Assembly: GCF_041146395.1 (NCBI RefSeq)
Contig: NC_091002.1
Location: forward strand, 1,792,501 to 1,856,500
Length of the DNA stretch: 64,000 nucleotides
Direction of reading: 5' to 3'
Source of the DNA: Eulemur rufifrons
Taxonomy: Eukaryota > Chordata > Mammalia > Primates > Lemuridae
Shown here: positions 11,115 to 22,262 of the stretch, one piece after another
Numbering within the stretch: the first letter of the stretch is position 1
Layout of the letters: every line of letters starts with the position of its first letter
Notes under the pieces: generated by a model
What the model saw: the letters and a program-made list of their open reading frames with translations, nothing else
What the model was told of the DNA's origin: nothing
Databases searched by the model: none
Translations under genes and position numbers: made by a program

Positions 11115-11312
11115 CGGGTGTGTGAGTGGCAGGGAAGCGCGGGCTTTGGAGTCAGACACGCCTGGGTGAGAATTCTGGCTCCCTCAATCCTGGTAGATGA
11201 CCTTGGAGCAGCTACTTAACTTCACTAAGCCTGTTTCTTCAGCCAAAAATTGGTGGTATTAATACTTACATCTCAGGACTGTTGTCACAAATAAATAGAA
11301 GATATAAAGTAC
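11115..11312 (+). repeat. MIR SINE, sense
   Basis: 'cgggctttggagtcagacac', 'ctacttaacttcactaagcc' and 'ctcaggactgttgtcacaaa' give the complete sense order. It abuts the antisense MIR to its left, head to head. Confidence 0.8.
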
Positions 11313-11660
11313 ATACTACATGAATCAGGATGCATTTAGCTACAAGTAAGAGAATACCCCTCCTCAACTGGCTTACCCAATAATTAACTACTGTCTCACA
11401 TAAAAGGGAGTCTGGAGGTAGTGATGTCCCCTGCTTGGCTAATCCAGCAGCTCACCCACGTTATCACAGACCGGGTTCTCTCCACTTTGCCTCTGTGCCA
11501 CCCCTGGTGTTTTCACTGGCTCACCTCATGATGCAAGACGGCTGCTGGGGCTCCAGACATCAGCTTCTCACATACCTATGTCTAGAGGCAAAGAAAGGAC
11601 ATTTCTTCTGAAGAGTAAAGAAATATTTCCAGGATGGGCCCTATCAGTCTTCCTCTTATT
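11313..11660. repeat. Ancient interspersed repeat, family not identified
   Basis: The pattern 'catttagctacaagtaagag', 'caactggcttacccaataat', 'tctggaggtagtgatgtccc' is shared in outline with 24875-25230 and 41570-41870, so it is a dispersed old repeat. I cannot assign the family. Confidence 0.45.
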
Positions 11661-11664
11661 TGCT

Positions 11665-12255
11665 GGAACAGATCATATGTTGTTCTGAGTACCTATAGCT
11701 ATGTCATAACAAGTCATCCCAAATTTAGTGACTTATAACCACAGCAATCATTTACTTTGCTTATAAATTTGCACTTTGGTTAGGGGTCAACAAGGACAGC
11801 TTGATTTTGCTCCACGTATAAGCTTGGGTGGCTCAGTTGGGAGCTGGAGGGTCTAGTTTCAAGATAGCTCATTTGCATGGCTGACAAGTTGGTGCTGGCT
11901 CTTGGCTGGGAGCTCAGTTGGGGCTGTGGGCCAAGGACTTGGTTCTTCTCTGTGTGTTCCTCTCCATGGGCACCTGGACATCCGCGCAGTATGGTGGCTA
12001 TGTTCCGAGGACAGGTATCCCAAGAGAACCAGGTGGAAACTGGATTACCTTTGATGACCTAGCTTTAGAAGTCACATCGAATTCTTCCTCCATAGACACA
12101 AGCCCACCCAAATTCAAAGGGAGGCAACCTAGACCCCCACTTCACCATGGGAGATGTGTCTTGTGGGATATACACTGGTGCAACCACTCTTGGAAAACAC
12201 AGTCTGCCACACGTGCCACACACGCTTACCTCTTAGCAAATCTGTGACAAGGAGG
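11665..12255 (-). repeat. Ancient LTR-like repeat, probably antisense
   Basis: 'agtacctatagctatgtcat' and 'caaatttagtgacttataac' at the left, then 'cctctccatgggcacctgga' and 'ttcaaagggaggcaac', follow the order of an old mammalian LTR-like repeat in reverse. The 109-codon frame here is chance. Confidence 0.5.
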
Positions 12256-12259
12256 ATGG

Positions 12260-13130
12260 GGCCACCACGTTCAGCTCAGACCTACCTGGATTTAGCAGAG
12301 TGCCGAGGGATAGGGCCTAGGAAGAGCGGGGAAGCGGCATTTAGGCAACCCAAAGAATTTGCCTTGAGAGCTGTACGACAAATGACAAATGCTGCTATCA
12401 CTGGCCATCTAGTTCTAAGATCAGGTGAATACATATTGAGAATCCTGCCTGCAGCCAGGTAGAGCAGAAATGTCTTCCAGAAAGAATATCTTGAGGACAG
12501 CTGCACAAGCAAAGCTAACTTGACTCCTGAAGTTCCCTGCGGCATTTTGAGCTGTGCTGATGGCTTGACTTTCCCTCATGCTTGGGGCTAACATTTTATT
12601 GGTATGGAACATTCCAGCAGGACAAGTTAGTGGCCGTTGAACCTTTTCTAGGCAACTGTTGCCATTGTTCCTTGATGCCTATTTTTCTTGTAGCTGTTTT
12701 CGGGTGTTAGAAAATTGGATTAAGCCTCAATCTCATTTCCCCCTAAACACAAAAGTCCAAAATTAGTAGCACATTTCTAACAGACCTCACTTAAAGCCAC
12801 ATCAAATTAAATAGGGCCATTTTAAAATGGGCCCTCCTGTATATATATGGCCTAGCGTGGATTGGATAGGTTTATGAAGTGAGGTATGTTTCTAAATACT
12901 GGAAAGATCAAAATTGTTTTGACCTTGTGATATTTGAACCATATTCTTGTAAATTGTATTCAACTTGGAATTGGCATCCTGTGGATTTACAGCCCTTATC
13001 CCCCCTCTATGTTGCTTTGGAATTTTATTCCAAGCTCGTTTGGTGAGGGTTTGTTTTTATAAACCTTGATGTTATCTGAGCTTGCACAGGATCAAAGGAT
13101 ATTGACGGTAGAAGTCTCCTTTGAGAGCTC
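12260..13130. other. Low-repeat block, no gene seen
   Basis: AT-leaning single-copy-looking sequence. Contains AATTAAAT, TTTTAAAATGGG and TTTATAAACC strings but no long frame and no recognised repeat. Confidence 0.4.
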
Positions 13131-13255
13131 CTATTTAGCCCTCAGAACCCTCTCATCTTAGAGATGGACAAACTGAGGCTCAAGGAGGTGAAATCAATTT
13201 ATTTAAGCCACATAGAGTGGGGGTGTCTCTGCTGGAAGTTGAACCAAGGCTTCTG
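13131..13255 (-). repeat. MIR SINE fragment, antisense
   Basis: 'agatggacaaactgaggctc' and 'ctgctggaagttgaaccaag' are inverted MIR core and head. Confidence 0.6.
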
Positions 13256-13284
13256 AAAGCAGAATGGGGGACTGGAACGAAAGC

Positions 13285-13490
13285 ATGCTTTGAAAGGACA
13301 GGGAAGACCTGAACTCCATGCCAAGCTGCTTCCATTCCTAGCTATGTGGCCTTGATATGTTGCTAATCTCTCTGAGCCTCCATTCCCTGGCCCCTGTGAA
13401 GTGGGGACAAGTGTCCTTATCTCAAGGTGGTTGCAAGGATAAATGAGATAACAAGTATGAAGCACAGAACTTGGGGCCTGGCTCCTAGAA
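13285..13490 (+). repeat. MIR SINE, sense
   Basis: 'ttcctagctatgtggccttg', 'taatctctctgagcctccat' and 'ataaatgagataacaagtat' are sense MIR. Confidence 0.75.
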
Positions 13491-13499
13491 GGTGACTAT

Positions 13500-13855
13500 T
13501 CTAGTCTATTTGGGCTGCTCTAATGAAAATACCGTACATTTATAAACCAGAAAAATTTATTTCTCACAGTTCTGGAGGCTGAGAAGTCTAAGATCAAGGT
13601 GCTGACAGATTTGGTGCCTGGTGACGGCCTACTTCCTGGTTCGTAGACAGCACCTTCTTGCTGGGTCTCACATGGCGAAAGGGACAGGGCAGCTCTCTGG
13701 AACCTCTTTCATAAGGGCACTAATTTTGTTCATGAAGGCTCCCTGCTCATGATCTAATCACCCCAAAGCCCCCCCACCTCCTGATACCATCACCTTGGGG
13801 GCTAGGATTTCAACACAGAAATGGGAGACACACACATTCAGACCATAGCAGTGCC
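13500..13855 (-). repeat. MLT1-type MaLR LTR, antisense, nearly complete
   Basis: 'ctagtctatttgggctgctc', 'tttctcacagttctggaggc', 'ctcatgatctaatcacccca' and 'cacattcagaccatagca' follow the whole LTR in reverse. Solo LTR with no internal sequence. Confidence 0.88.
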
Positions 13856-14330
13856 CAATTCTTGCCCCATCCCTTCTAACAACTCCTTGTCCAGTACATA
13901 GCTGCTAAAATAGGCTTGGGGTGAGGCGAAGAGGTGGGAGTGAACCCAGCAGCAGTGGGCGTGGGGGCATTGAGTGGGAGAAGGTGATGGTTTACTTAGT
14001 CGGACAAAGTCCAGGTTCTAAGTCTCAGGGGCCCGAGAAAAGTGCGGAGTCCCTGAAGGTGGGTGTCACACAGTGATTCAGTGAGAATGAGAGAGTGCCC
14101 CTCTGTGCCTTTGCCCATGGGAAATCTTTTGTCTCTACTCATCTTTCAAGACTTGACTCAAACTCCACTTCTCTATGAGGTCCTTTCATCCTTTTTCCTT
14201 TGTGCACCTTGAACACTGCACACTGAGTTAGGGACTGTGGTTGTCCGCATGAAACAGAAATGTCACTAGAGGTTCTTAACCAAGTCTATGCCTTTTCATA
14301 TAACAAGAAGTCTAGAAATGGGCAGTTCTG
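13856..14330. other. Mixed stretch with L2 remnant
   Basis: About 14095-14240 resembles sense L2 ('actcatctttcaagacttga', 'cacttctctatgaggtcctt'). The remainder is unassigned. Confidence 0.45.
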
Positions 14331-14589
14331 ACTAGTATAGTGGCTCCTTCCTGCTCCCAGAGATGCAGGCTCCCTCTGTCTTTCTGCTCCACCATCTTTA
14401 GTATGTGGCAACCATTAACACAGTTGCTTCCTGGTTACCAGATGGGTGTCCCACCCCTCGTCTCCCATTTGAGTTCTAGGACTCAAGGAAGCAACAGTAA
14501 AGAAGAATGTGAAAGCTTTCCTAGGGCTCCCCGGCAAGCTCTATTTACATGTAATGGTAGATTAAAGGTGGCCACTGCCTTCATTAAGG

Positions 14590-15035
14590 AGTAAGGCTTA
14601 TGTCTTCTCCTCTTGAATATAGGTGAGCTCTGTGACTACTTGACCAACAGAATACAGCAAAAGTGATGCTATGCTAGTTTCTAGGTCCAGGCTTTAAGAA
14701 AGTGACAGTTTCCATTGTCTGTCTCTTGGAATCTATGCTTTTAGAACCTCCCCACAACACTGTGAGGAACCCCAAGTCACCCTGTGGAGAAACCTATATG
14801 GAGAGGAACTTAAGCCCCTAGACTGTCTACCCCACAGCCAGCCATAGGAGTGAACTGTCTTGGAAATGGATCCTCCAGCCCCAGCTGAGCTGCTCCAGCT
14901 GATGCCATTGTAGAGCCAAGATGAACCATCCCTGCTGAGCCCTGCCCACATTCAGATTTGTAAAGAAAATAAATATTAAGTCACTAGGTTTTGGGTTGGT
15001 TTGTTGCATTGTAATGGAAAACCAAGTGTGCCATA
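14590..15035 (+). repeat. Ancient LTR-like repeat, sense (family A)
   Basis: 'ctctgtgactacttgaccaa', 'acccatatggagaggaact'-like sequence near 14790 and 'gaaaataaatattaagtcac' before 'taggttttgggttggtttg' follow an old LTR with a polyadenylation signal near its end. Copies with the same order lie at 31700-32185 and 41885-42340. Probably MaLR-related; subfamily not assigned. Confidence 0.55.
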
Positions 15036-15039
15036 TGGT

Positions 15040-15985
15040 AATGTCTAACAGCAAAAGAGGCTGGGGAATACAGAATTTTAGCAGACACATTGACACCCAG
15101 AAAGAAAAATCAGTGCTATCTTAGTAAAGAAGAAAAGAACAGACAGAGAGTAGATAGCTAGCATTGCTTAACTGGGACCTATAACTTGTTATCTGCTTCA
15201 TTATCGACATACCTTTCATCCTCTTTTGCTCTTGGTTCCATTTAAAGAATGGTTTACTCCATCAAGATATTTAGCATGCACTCCATACATTTATCTCTAT
15301 ATTATATATATATATCATAGCTGCTAATATATTATGAATGTTATAAATCTTACACAAAATAGAAATTATAAAAAGAATTTTTAAAAATACTAAAACATAT
15401 TTTTAAAAATTTATTCATTCACAGTACTATAATAAAACAAAAATTATTAATAATATTTTGGGTGCTTAAAAATATCTTACTTCATATAATATTTTATATC
15501 TCCAGGCACAATGATATTTATGGACAGGATTTCTGTTAATGATATTGGGTATGAACCTATATTTAACTCCTTTTCCTGATGAATTCTCTCTCTCTCTTTC
15601 TCTGACTTCCATTGCTTCTGATCAGATTGTCAATGTTTTTACCTAAGGGATCACAACAAGCTCATGCTTGGAGAAGGAGAAATATCAAATCTGCTGTTTT
15701 CTCATCCTCTCTAGCTTCCATATTTAGTATTGTCTTCAATCCATGGTCTCTTTGCAGGAATTTTGTTCAGCTGTGGGTCCACTTGAGCATCCATGTAACT
15801 AACTAGATAATATAAAGTTGCACACCCACCTCAGGAGGACACAACACTGAGCAGGCTAGTAGGTGAGCCTCCATCATCCCCCCAACATCCCCAGCCTGGG
15901 TGCGGGGTGTTCATTCTTCCTGCCAGATGCTTACGTGAATCCATCAGACACACAGTGAGCTCCTGGGACCAGCATCAACACTCTT
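15040..15985. other. AT-rich low-repeat stretch
   Basis: Strongly AT-rich around 15250-15500, with short TA runs near 15301-15316. No frame above 64 codons and no repeat family recognised. Confidence 0.45.
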
Positions 15986-16134
15986 ATTCAATACAGCGTG
16001 GCTTGCTTTCCTGGCTCTTGCGACCCATCAGCTACAAATAAGCATACGCAGAGGTTCTTGTACATTTCCCACACCCCAGTGCATCATCTTGCGTGTCCCC
16101 TGGAGTGCATTTCCCTCCACCCCTCCCCCCGCCC

Positions 16135-16295
16135 TTGGAGACCATTGGCCTCTTAGATTATGAGCTTCTTGTGGGCAAAACGTAATTGTGCTCATCTTTG
16201 AGTCCCCAGTGTCTGGGCTGTTCTGGCACCGAGAAGTGGCTCGCTCAGTGTTTGCTGAAAAAGTGAATGGAGGAATGAATGAGCAGGATCAGTCC
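16135..16295 (+). repeat. L2 LINE 3' end, sense
   Basis: 'gattatgagcttcttgtggg', 'ctcatctttgagtccccagt' and 'gaatggaggaatgaatgag' are the sense L2 3' terminus with its GAATGAATG-like tail. Confidence 0.75.
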
Positions 16296-16329
16296 ATGAG
16301 GACAAGGACCCCAGGCTCTAGGATGGGGC

Positions 16330-16525
16330 CCAGGGGTGAAATTCTGGAACCGGAGCTGGACCAGCTGTATATGGGGAACTGGGGGCTTGTGCGATCCAGG
16401 GACGTGGCGTTTACCCACCCACTTAATCTCCTCCCCCCGAGTTTCTTCATCTGTAAACAGTCTTCATAATAATAGGTACCACACTTGCTGTCCAGAGGCG
16501 TTCGGAGGACAGTGTATGAGAGAGT
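16330..16525 (+). repeat. MIR SINE, sense
   Basis: 'gtgaaattctggaaccggag', 'cacttaatctcctccccccg' and 'tttcttcatctgtaaacagt' follow sense MIR. Confidence 0.6.
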
Positions 16526-16629
16526 GAGGAGTCTTCCAGGCTCTGACACCATATGCAAACCTTTGCTCTTTCTCCTAGAAAAATGAAATAAAACAGAGTG
16601 GGAAGGCCAGTGCCTAGAGGCAGCTGGGG

Positions 16630-17095
16630 TGTCTGGCTTAGTTTCCTGTGGCTGCTGTAACAGAGGACCCCAAACTTATTGGCTTAAAACAGCATAAATT
16701 CATTACCTTACAGTTCAGGGAGTCTGAAGTCTGATGTGGGTCTCACTGGACCACAGTCACACTGTGGGCAGGGCCGGTTCCTTCTGGAGGCCGCGGGGAG
16801 AACCCGTTCCTCACCTTCCCAGCCTCTGGAGACCGGCTGGGCTCCTTCCTCCATCTTCAAAGCCACAACTGTATCACTGCAACCTCCACCTCCGAGTCAC
16901 ATGTCCTTCTCCTGACTTTGTCCCTCTCGTCCCCCTCTTATGAGGGACTTTGTGATGACACTGGGCTCACCCAGACAATCCGGGATAATCCCCCGCTCAC
17001 GATTCTTGATCTAATCACATCTGCAAAGTCCCTTTTGCCATTCCTAGGTTCTGGGGATTAGGACGGGACGTCTTTGGGGGCGGAGGGAGGACGGT
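16630..17095 (-). repeat. MaLR/MLT1-like LTR, antisense
   Basis: 'gtttcctgtggctgctgtaa', 'attggcttaaaacagcataa', 'cttctggaggccgcggggag' and 'cttgatctaatcacatctgc' follow an MLT1-like LTR in reverse. Confidence 0.7.
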
Positions 17096-17219
17096 GTGCT
17101 ATTATTCAGCCCAGCGTGCCTGGGGCTGCCCGTCTTAGCACTGACAGTGTCCTGCGCCCGGCAGACCGTCAGTCCCAGGCACACGGGACCGTGGTTTGTG
17201 CTTGCAGGCGGCGCAGCAT

Positions 17220-17440
17220 TAGTGGTCGATGGAAGGGGCTGTAGAATTAGACAGACCTGGGTTGGAATCTCCCTTCATCCACTTACTGGACGTGGTACCT
17301 GGTGCAAGTTGCTTAGCCTTAGTTTTTTTATATGAAAAGTGGGAATAGTAATAGCACCAACCTTAGAGGGTTGGTGGGAGAATGGCATAAGAATGTGCCA
17401 TGGTGTGCAATGGTGACACACACGAAAGTGGCAGCTGTCG
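17220..17440 (+). repeat. MIR SINE, sense
   Basis: 'gggctgtagaattagacaga', 'acctgggttggaatctccct', 'gcttagccttagttttttta' and 'ggttggtgggagaatggcat' are sense MIR. Confidence 0.75.
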
Positions 17441-18615
17441 CTGTTTGTACATGGCAGGGTCTGCGTGGGGTGGAACGGCACCCGAGGAGCCACACCACCC
17501 TCAATGCTAACCAACCCTTCCGGTCTGAGTCTCCCTTCCCCTCGGGCCCCAGCCCAGCACAGCACAGCCCTGGCTCCCCTGTGGGCCCTGTCCCCATGGG
17601 GGACCTGTGCTCAGTGAGGGCTGGTCACTAAGTGAGCAGGGCCAGATTCTGGTGGCCTGAACGTCCGGCCGCACCGGGTGGCCCAGAAGACTCCTGGGCA
17701 GAGGGAACGGCCCACGCAGGCGATGGTGCTCCTTGTGCCGAGCTCAGCCCTGCTCCTGCGGTGCGTGGGTGGGGGCTGGGGGCTTCCTGAGCTGTGAGCC
17801 CACCAGGCCCCCAGCCAGCAGTCCTGGGCATGAACAGCGGCTTTGACAAAGCATCCAGCAAGCAGGGACCTTCCTGGGCCTCCTCCCTACCTCCCTCTGA
17901 AAGGCAGCATCCACGCACCCAAACACAGCAGCTTCCTTACGTTTGTCTTGAGGTCAGTGTACTTAACTTTGGGCTGTTTTTTCCTGATTGATGTTTGCTT
18001 AGGAGGCAAATGTTCTGCATGAACAAGTCAGGGATATTTCGCCCCCTGAGTGGCTCAACAGGAGGTGGCTGTAGAATCTGAGGACAGGGGATCCTGACCT
18101 CGGAGGGGCGGTGGCTTGATTTAGAGAATTCTGCATCTGCCTTGTTCTTGCATCCCATTAGAATTTCACTTCCTGCCTGCATATTAGGAAGTGCTGAGAG
18201 GGTCCAGGGCTGGCTCCCTGCGGCAGAGTCCCTGTGCTGTCAGGCCTTAGGAATGAGAGTCCACCTCCATGAAGCAAACGGCCTTAATGATGCGCCAACA
18301 AAGCCAGACCTGCAGTGCGGGCACCCAGATCCACTGGGGGCTAGGAGAGCCCAAAGAACATCTAGGCCGACAGGGAGCCAAAGTTTGCCAGGCTCCCTCT
18401 CGACCTGCACTGGGTTGGCTGCTGGGCCAAAGGTGGTGAACAGACAGACCCCAGGCTGCTCTCCCGAAGCTGACAGTCTAGCAGAAAGACCCCCTGACTG
18501 CAGAGTTATACAAATAATTAAATAAAAATCACAAGCGTGTAAAAGCTTCCAGCAAGAGGTTAGGCCTGGGCTGGATGATGTGTCCCTGGTCTCTGTAGTG
18601 GGACAGCTCCTTCCC
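17441..18615. other. GC-rich low-repeat stretch
   Basis: No repeat family confidently recognised; a weak antisense L2 resemblance appears near 18320-18530. Frames of 96-179 codons occur on both strands without motifs. The 179-codon minus frame (18779-18240) owes part of its length to the minisatellite. Confidence 0.4.
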
Positions 18616-18618
18616 CGG

Positions 18619-18716
18619 CCTCCCTGCCCTCTGGTGGGCCTCCCTGCCCTCTGGTGGGCCTCCCTGACCTCTGGTGGGCCTCCCTGACCTCTGGTGGGCC
18701 TCCCTGCCCTCTGGTG
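18619..18716. repeat. 20-bp minisatellite, five units, CTCF-like core
   Basis: Five units of 'cctccctgccctctggtggg' in perfect 20-bp register; the last ends two bases early. Units 3 and 4 read 'tgacctctgg' in place of 'tgccctctgg'. On the minus strand units 1 and 2 contain CCACCAGAGGGCAG, which matches the CTCF core CCASYAGRKGGCRS at every position. Unit 5 differs only at the first core base, and units 3-4 carry GGTC for GGGC. The array is translated in a chance minus-strand frame. Confidence 0.85.
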
Positions 18717-18799
18717 CTCTAGCCACACCCTCCCTCCCCACCCTCCCCCGCCATGCTGAGTAGCTACGTCTGGGAACATACATGTCTCTGCTTAGGTTG

Positions 18800-18965
18800 T
18801 TCCCACAGCCTGATAAACTCCTACTCATCCTTCAAAATGCAACTCAGATGTCACCGGCTTCAGGAAGCTTCCCTGCCCTCTGGCTGGCTCTACCCTTCAG
18901 TTGGCTCTTCCCCTGAGTGACCTGCCAGCGCCCCAATCACACTGTATTGCAATTTCCCACATTCG
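18800..18965 (+). repeat. L2 LINE 3' part, sense
   Basis: 'aaactcctactcatccttca', 'aactcagatgtcaccggctt' and 'caatcacactgtattgcaat' are sense L2. Confidence 0.8.
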
Positions 18966-20021
18966 TTTTTAGAATAAACTTCATTGCAATATAATTCACA
19001 CACACAAATTCACCATTTTACAGTGTACAATTCAGTTGTTTTTAGTCTATTCACCACGCTGTATTATCATCGTCAGTAATTCAGAACATTTCCATCGCTC
19101 CCCCAGAGTCCCCATGTCTATTAGCAGTCCCTCCCAATTCCCCCTCCCCCAGCCCCGGCAAACACTAATCGGCTTCTGTCTCTGAAGATTCGCCTACTCT
19201 GGACATTCCGCATAAATGGAATCAGGCAATACGTGCTCCTTTGTGTCTGGCTTCTTTCATGTCACAGGATGTTTTCAAGGTTCATCCATGTTGGAGCAAG
19301 TGTCAGATTTTCATTCCTGTTTGTGGCTGAGTAATATTCCATTGTATGGCTGTATCACGTCTTATTTACCTTTTCATCCATTGACGGATGTTTAGGTTGC
19401 TTCCACTTTTTGGCTATCACGGATAATGCTGCTATGAATATTTACACAGAGGCTTTTGCATGAACACACACTTTCAGTTTTCCTGGGTATAGACCTAGAA
19501 GTGGAATGGCTGGGTCACATGGTTACTCTTATGTTTAACTTTTTGAGGAACTGCCCAGTGGTTTTCCAAAGCAGTTGCACCATTTTACGTTCCCAGCAGT
19601 AATGCATGGGAGTCCAGTTTCTCCACACCCTCACCAGTGCTTGTTAGTGTCTGTCTTGGTGATTACAGCCACACTCCCACTGGGTATGAAGTGTTATCGC
19701 GTCATGGTTTTGATTTGCATTTCCCTAATGAGTCGTGATGCTGAGCATCTTTTCTTGTGTTTATTTACACAATCCACTTGCATATCCTTTTTGAAGAACT
19801 GTCTAATCAAATCCTTTGCCTATTATTATATAAATATAATAAAAAGTGTTTTTTATTGTTGAGTTGTAAGAGTTCTTTATGTGCTCTGGATACTAGACCC
19901 TTATCAGTAGATAATTTGCAAATATTTTCTCCCATTCTGTGGGTTGTCTGTTCACTTTCTTGTTAGTATCCTTTGATGCAGAAAAGTTTTAAATTTGGGG
20001 GAAGTACGATTTATCTTCTTC

Positions 20022-20326
20022 TTTTTTTTTTTTTTTTTTAGTTTAGAGATGGAGTCTCACTCTGTCACTCAGGCTGGGGAATAGCAGCACAATCGTAGCT
20101 CACTACAGGCTTGAACTCCTGGGCCCACGTGATCCTCCTGCCTCAGCCTCCTGAGTAGCTGGGACGACAGGCACATACCACCACCATTGGCTAATTTTTC
20201 TTATTTTTTAGAGATGGGGTCTCATTGTGTTGCCCAGGCTGGTCTCAAACTCCTGGCCTCAAGTGATCCTCCCACTTCAGCTTCCTGAGTTGCTGGGACT
20301 ATGGGCATGAGCCACTGAGCCCAGCT
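20022..20326 (-). mobile_element. Full-length dimeric Alu, antisense, old J-like type
   Basis: Begins with an 18-nt T-run at 20022-20039 (the A-tail in reverse). The right arm follows ('gagatggagtctcactctgt'), then the A-rich linker ('ttttcttattttttagagat') and the left arm ending 'atgagccactgagcccagct'. Inserted in the antisense L1. The target duplication is blurred by T-rich flanks. Confidence 0.93.
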
Positions 20327-20710
20327 ATTTTTTTCTTTGGTTGCTAGTGTTTTAGGTGTCATATCTAAGAAAGCATTGTCTAAGCCAAGTCATAAGATTT
20401 ATACCCATGTTTTCTTCTAAGAATTTTATAGTTTTATCTCTTACATTTAGGTCTTTGTTTTTTTGAGTTAATTTTTGTTTATGGTGTGAGGTAGGGGTCC
20501 AAATTCATTCTTTCACATGTGGATATACGATTTCACCAGCACTACTTGTTGAAAAGACCATTCTTTCCCCCATTGAATAGTTTTGGCATCCTTGTTGAAA
20601 ATGAATTAACCATAAATGTAAGAATTCATTTCTGGACTCGAAATTTTATTCTGTTGATCTATATATCTATCCTCATATTAGTACCCTATAGTCATGATTA
20701 CTATAGTTTT

Positions 20711-20993
20711 TTTCTCTCTTTTTTTGATTTATTTGTTTTAAATTGTGGTAGAATATATATAACATAAAACTTATCCTCTTAACAATTTTTACGTGTACAG
20801 TCCAGTGGCATTAAGTACGGTCACATGTTATGTGGCCATCACCACCATTCATCTTCAAAACTCTTTTCATCTTGCAAAACAGAAATGCTCTGTTCATTAA
20901 ATAATAACTCCGCATTCCTCACTCCCCCAGCCCCTGGCAACAACCATTCTTCTTTCTGTTTCTATGAATTTGACTACTCTAGATACCTCATAT
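20711..20993 (-). mobile_element. L1 3' end fragment, antisense, nested in L1
   Basis: 'taaattgtggtagaatatat', 'gtacagtccagtggcattaa', 'cccccagcccctggcaacaa' and 'tgaatttgactactctagat' are a separate L1 3' terminus in reverse. The host L1 is duplicated on both sides: 'tgattactatagtttt' at 20695-20710 and 'tgattactgtagtttt' at 20994-21009, 15 of 16 identical. Confidence 0.88.
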
Positions 20994-21539
20994 TGATTAC
21001 TGTAGTTTTGTAGTAATTTTGAAATTGGCAAGTGTGAGTTCTCTTTGTGTTCTTAAAGTTTGTTTTGGCTAGTCTGGGTGGGTCCTTTACATTTCCATAT
21101 GAATTTTGGTATCCACTTCTGCAAAAAAGGCAGTTGGGATTTTGATAGGCATTAATTAACTGGCAAATATTGCCATCTGAACATTAAGTCTTCTAATCCA
21201 TGAACATTGACTATCTTTTTTATTTATTTAGGTTGTCTTTCATTTCTGTCAACCATGTTTTGTAGTTTCAGTGCACAAGTGTTGCACTTCTTCGGTTAAA
21301 GTTGTTCCCAGGCGTTTTATTCTTTTTTGATGGTATTGAAAATGGAATTGATTTCCCCTTTTCCCTTTCCTTCTGCAGTGAAGCAAATGTCTGTTGAGTA
21401 AATTAATTTATTCCAACATTGCCTAGAGTACAAGAAGGCAATATTTTGTGAAAGTATCAAAAAGTGGAAATCTGCAGACGGTAACAAACATTCTTCCACT
21501 TGCAAAAATTGCTTAGATGGAGTTTAAAAATTGCTTTTG

Positions 21540-21720
21540 CTCTGTTTTATCATTTGATCCCCACACTGTCCCTATGAAGTAGGTACAGCAGCTACTCCCT
21601 TTGAGTAGTGAGGACATTGAGGTCCAGGAACATGAAGTGGCCCAGAATGGTCCCAGGCGAGTGGACGCAGGCCCATGTCTCATCTGCCACCTTCCTCTGT
21701 CTTGAGCAGCAGAGGTCACA
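21540..21720 (-). repeat. MIR-like SINE, antisense
   Basis: 'atttgatccccacactgtcc', 'gaggacattgaggtccagga' and 'aagtggcccagaatggtccc' follow inverted MIR loosely. Confidence 0.55.
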
Positions 21721-21759
21721 CTAAGATGGGGGTCACACTAAGTGGCTTGACCCCCTGAT

Positions 21760-22262
21760 ATTGCATATACTGTTTCCTCAGCCCAGAGCACCTTTCTTCC
21801 TTTGGCTGACTTCTCCTCCACCTACACAATTCAGCTCATGACTCCCACCTCCAGGAAGCCTTCCTGGCTGCTCCTTCCCCACTGAGATTGTGGGAGCTGC
21901 CATCTCAGAGGCCATGCAGAGTTTCCTGTGTCAGAAGCATTACCAGAGTAGATAAGAGTGTGGGCTCCAGGATGGACTTTCAGGATTTGAATAGTGACTT
22001 CAAGTGACTTCGCCTTCCTCAGCTGCCAGATGGAGATGGTCCTAATAGGATCTAGCTTGTCAGTTTGTCATGAGGATTAAAACAGGCTGGCACACGTGCA
22101 GGACTTGGAACAGTGCTCAGCAAATGGTAGCTCTTCTCTCTCCTATCACGTTGCCAGGGTCCGTGTATGTATCTTTCCTATGACTAGCCTGTGGCTCCTT
22201 GAGGCATGGACATGGCACACAGTAGGTGCTCAGTAAACACCAGTCAAATTGAATTAATAACT
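21760..22262 (+). repeat. L2 LINE 3' part, sense, interrupted by MIR
   Basis: Left part: 'cagcccagagcacctttctt', 'ccaggaagccttcctggctg'. Right part from about 22140: 'tgtggctccttgaggcatgg', 'cacagtaggtgctcagtaaa'. The two halves are in order on one L2 and separated by the MIR at 21935-22140. Confidence 0.75.
21935..22140 (+). repeat. MIR SINE, sense, inside L2
   Basis: 'gtgtgggctccaggatggac', 'tcgccttcctcagctgccag' and 'aacagtgctcagcaaatggt' are sense MIR between two L2 halves. Confidence 0.7.

Larger units (their letters stand above)
18970..21345 (-). mobile_element. Old L1 LINE 3' region, antisense, with two nested insertions
   Basis: Plus-strand landmarks of inverted L1 are 'gcaatataattcacacacac', 'atcctcacca'-type 3' UTR text, 'gaatattccattgtatggct'-like sequence near 19335 and 'ggtcacatggttactcttat'. 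ORF2 in reverse continues after 19800. The element is split by an Alu (20022-20326) and another L1 fragment (20711-20993), then resumes at about 21000 and ends near 21345. No usable ORF2 frame remains. Confidence 0.85.

Noticed and set aside
11115..11312. tRNA-like head with possible A and B boxes
   Set aside because: It is the head of a MIR SINE, which is tRNA-derived; no cloverleaf with intact arms can be drawn. The same applies to the other MIR copies.
18240..18779. 179-codon minus frame with Arg-Ala-Gly-Arg-Pro-Thr repeats
   Set aside because: The repeat comes from the 20-bp minisatellite; 20 is not a multiple of three, so the frame shifts through the units.
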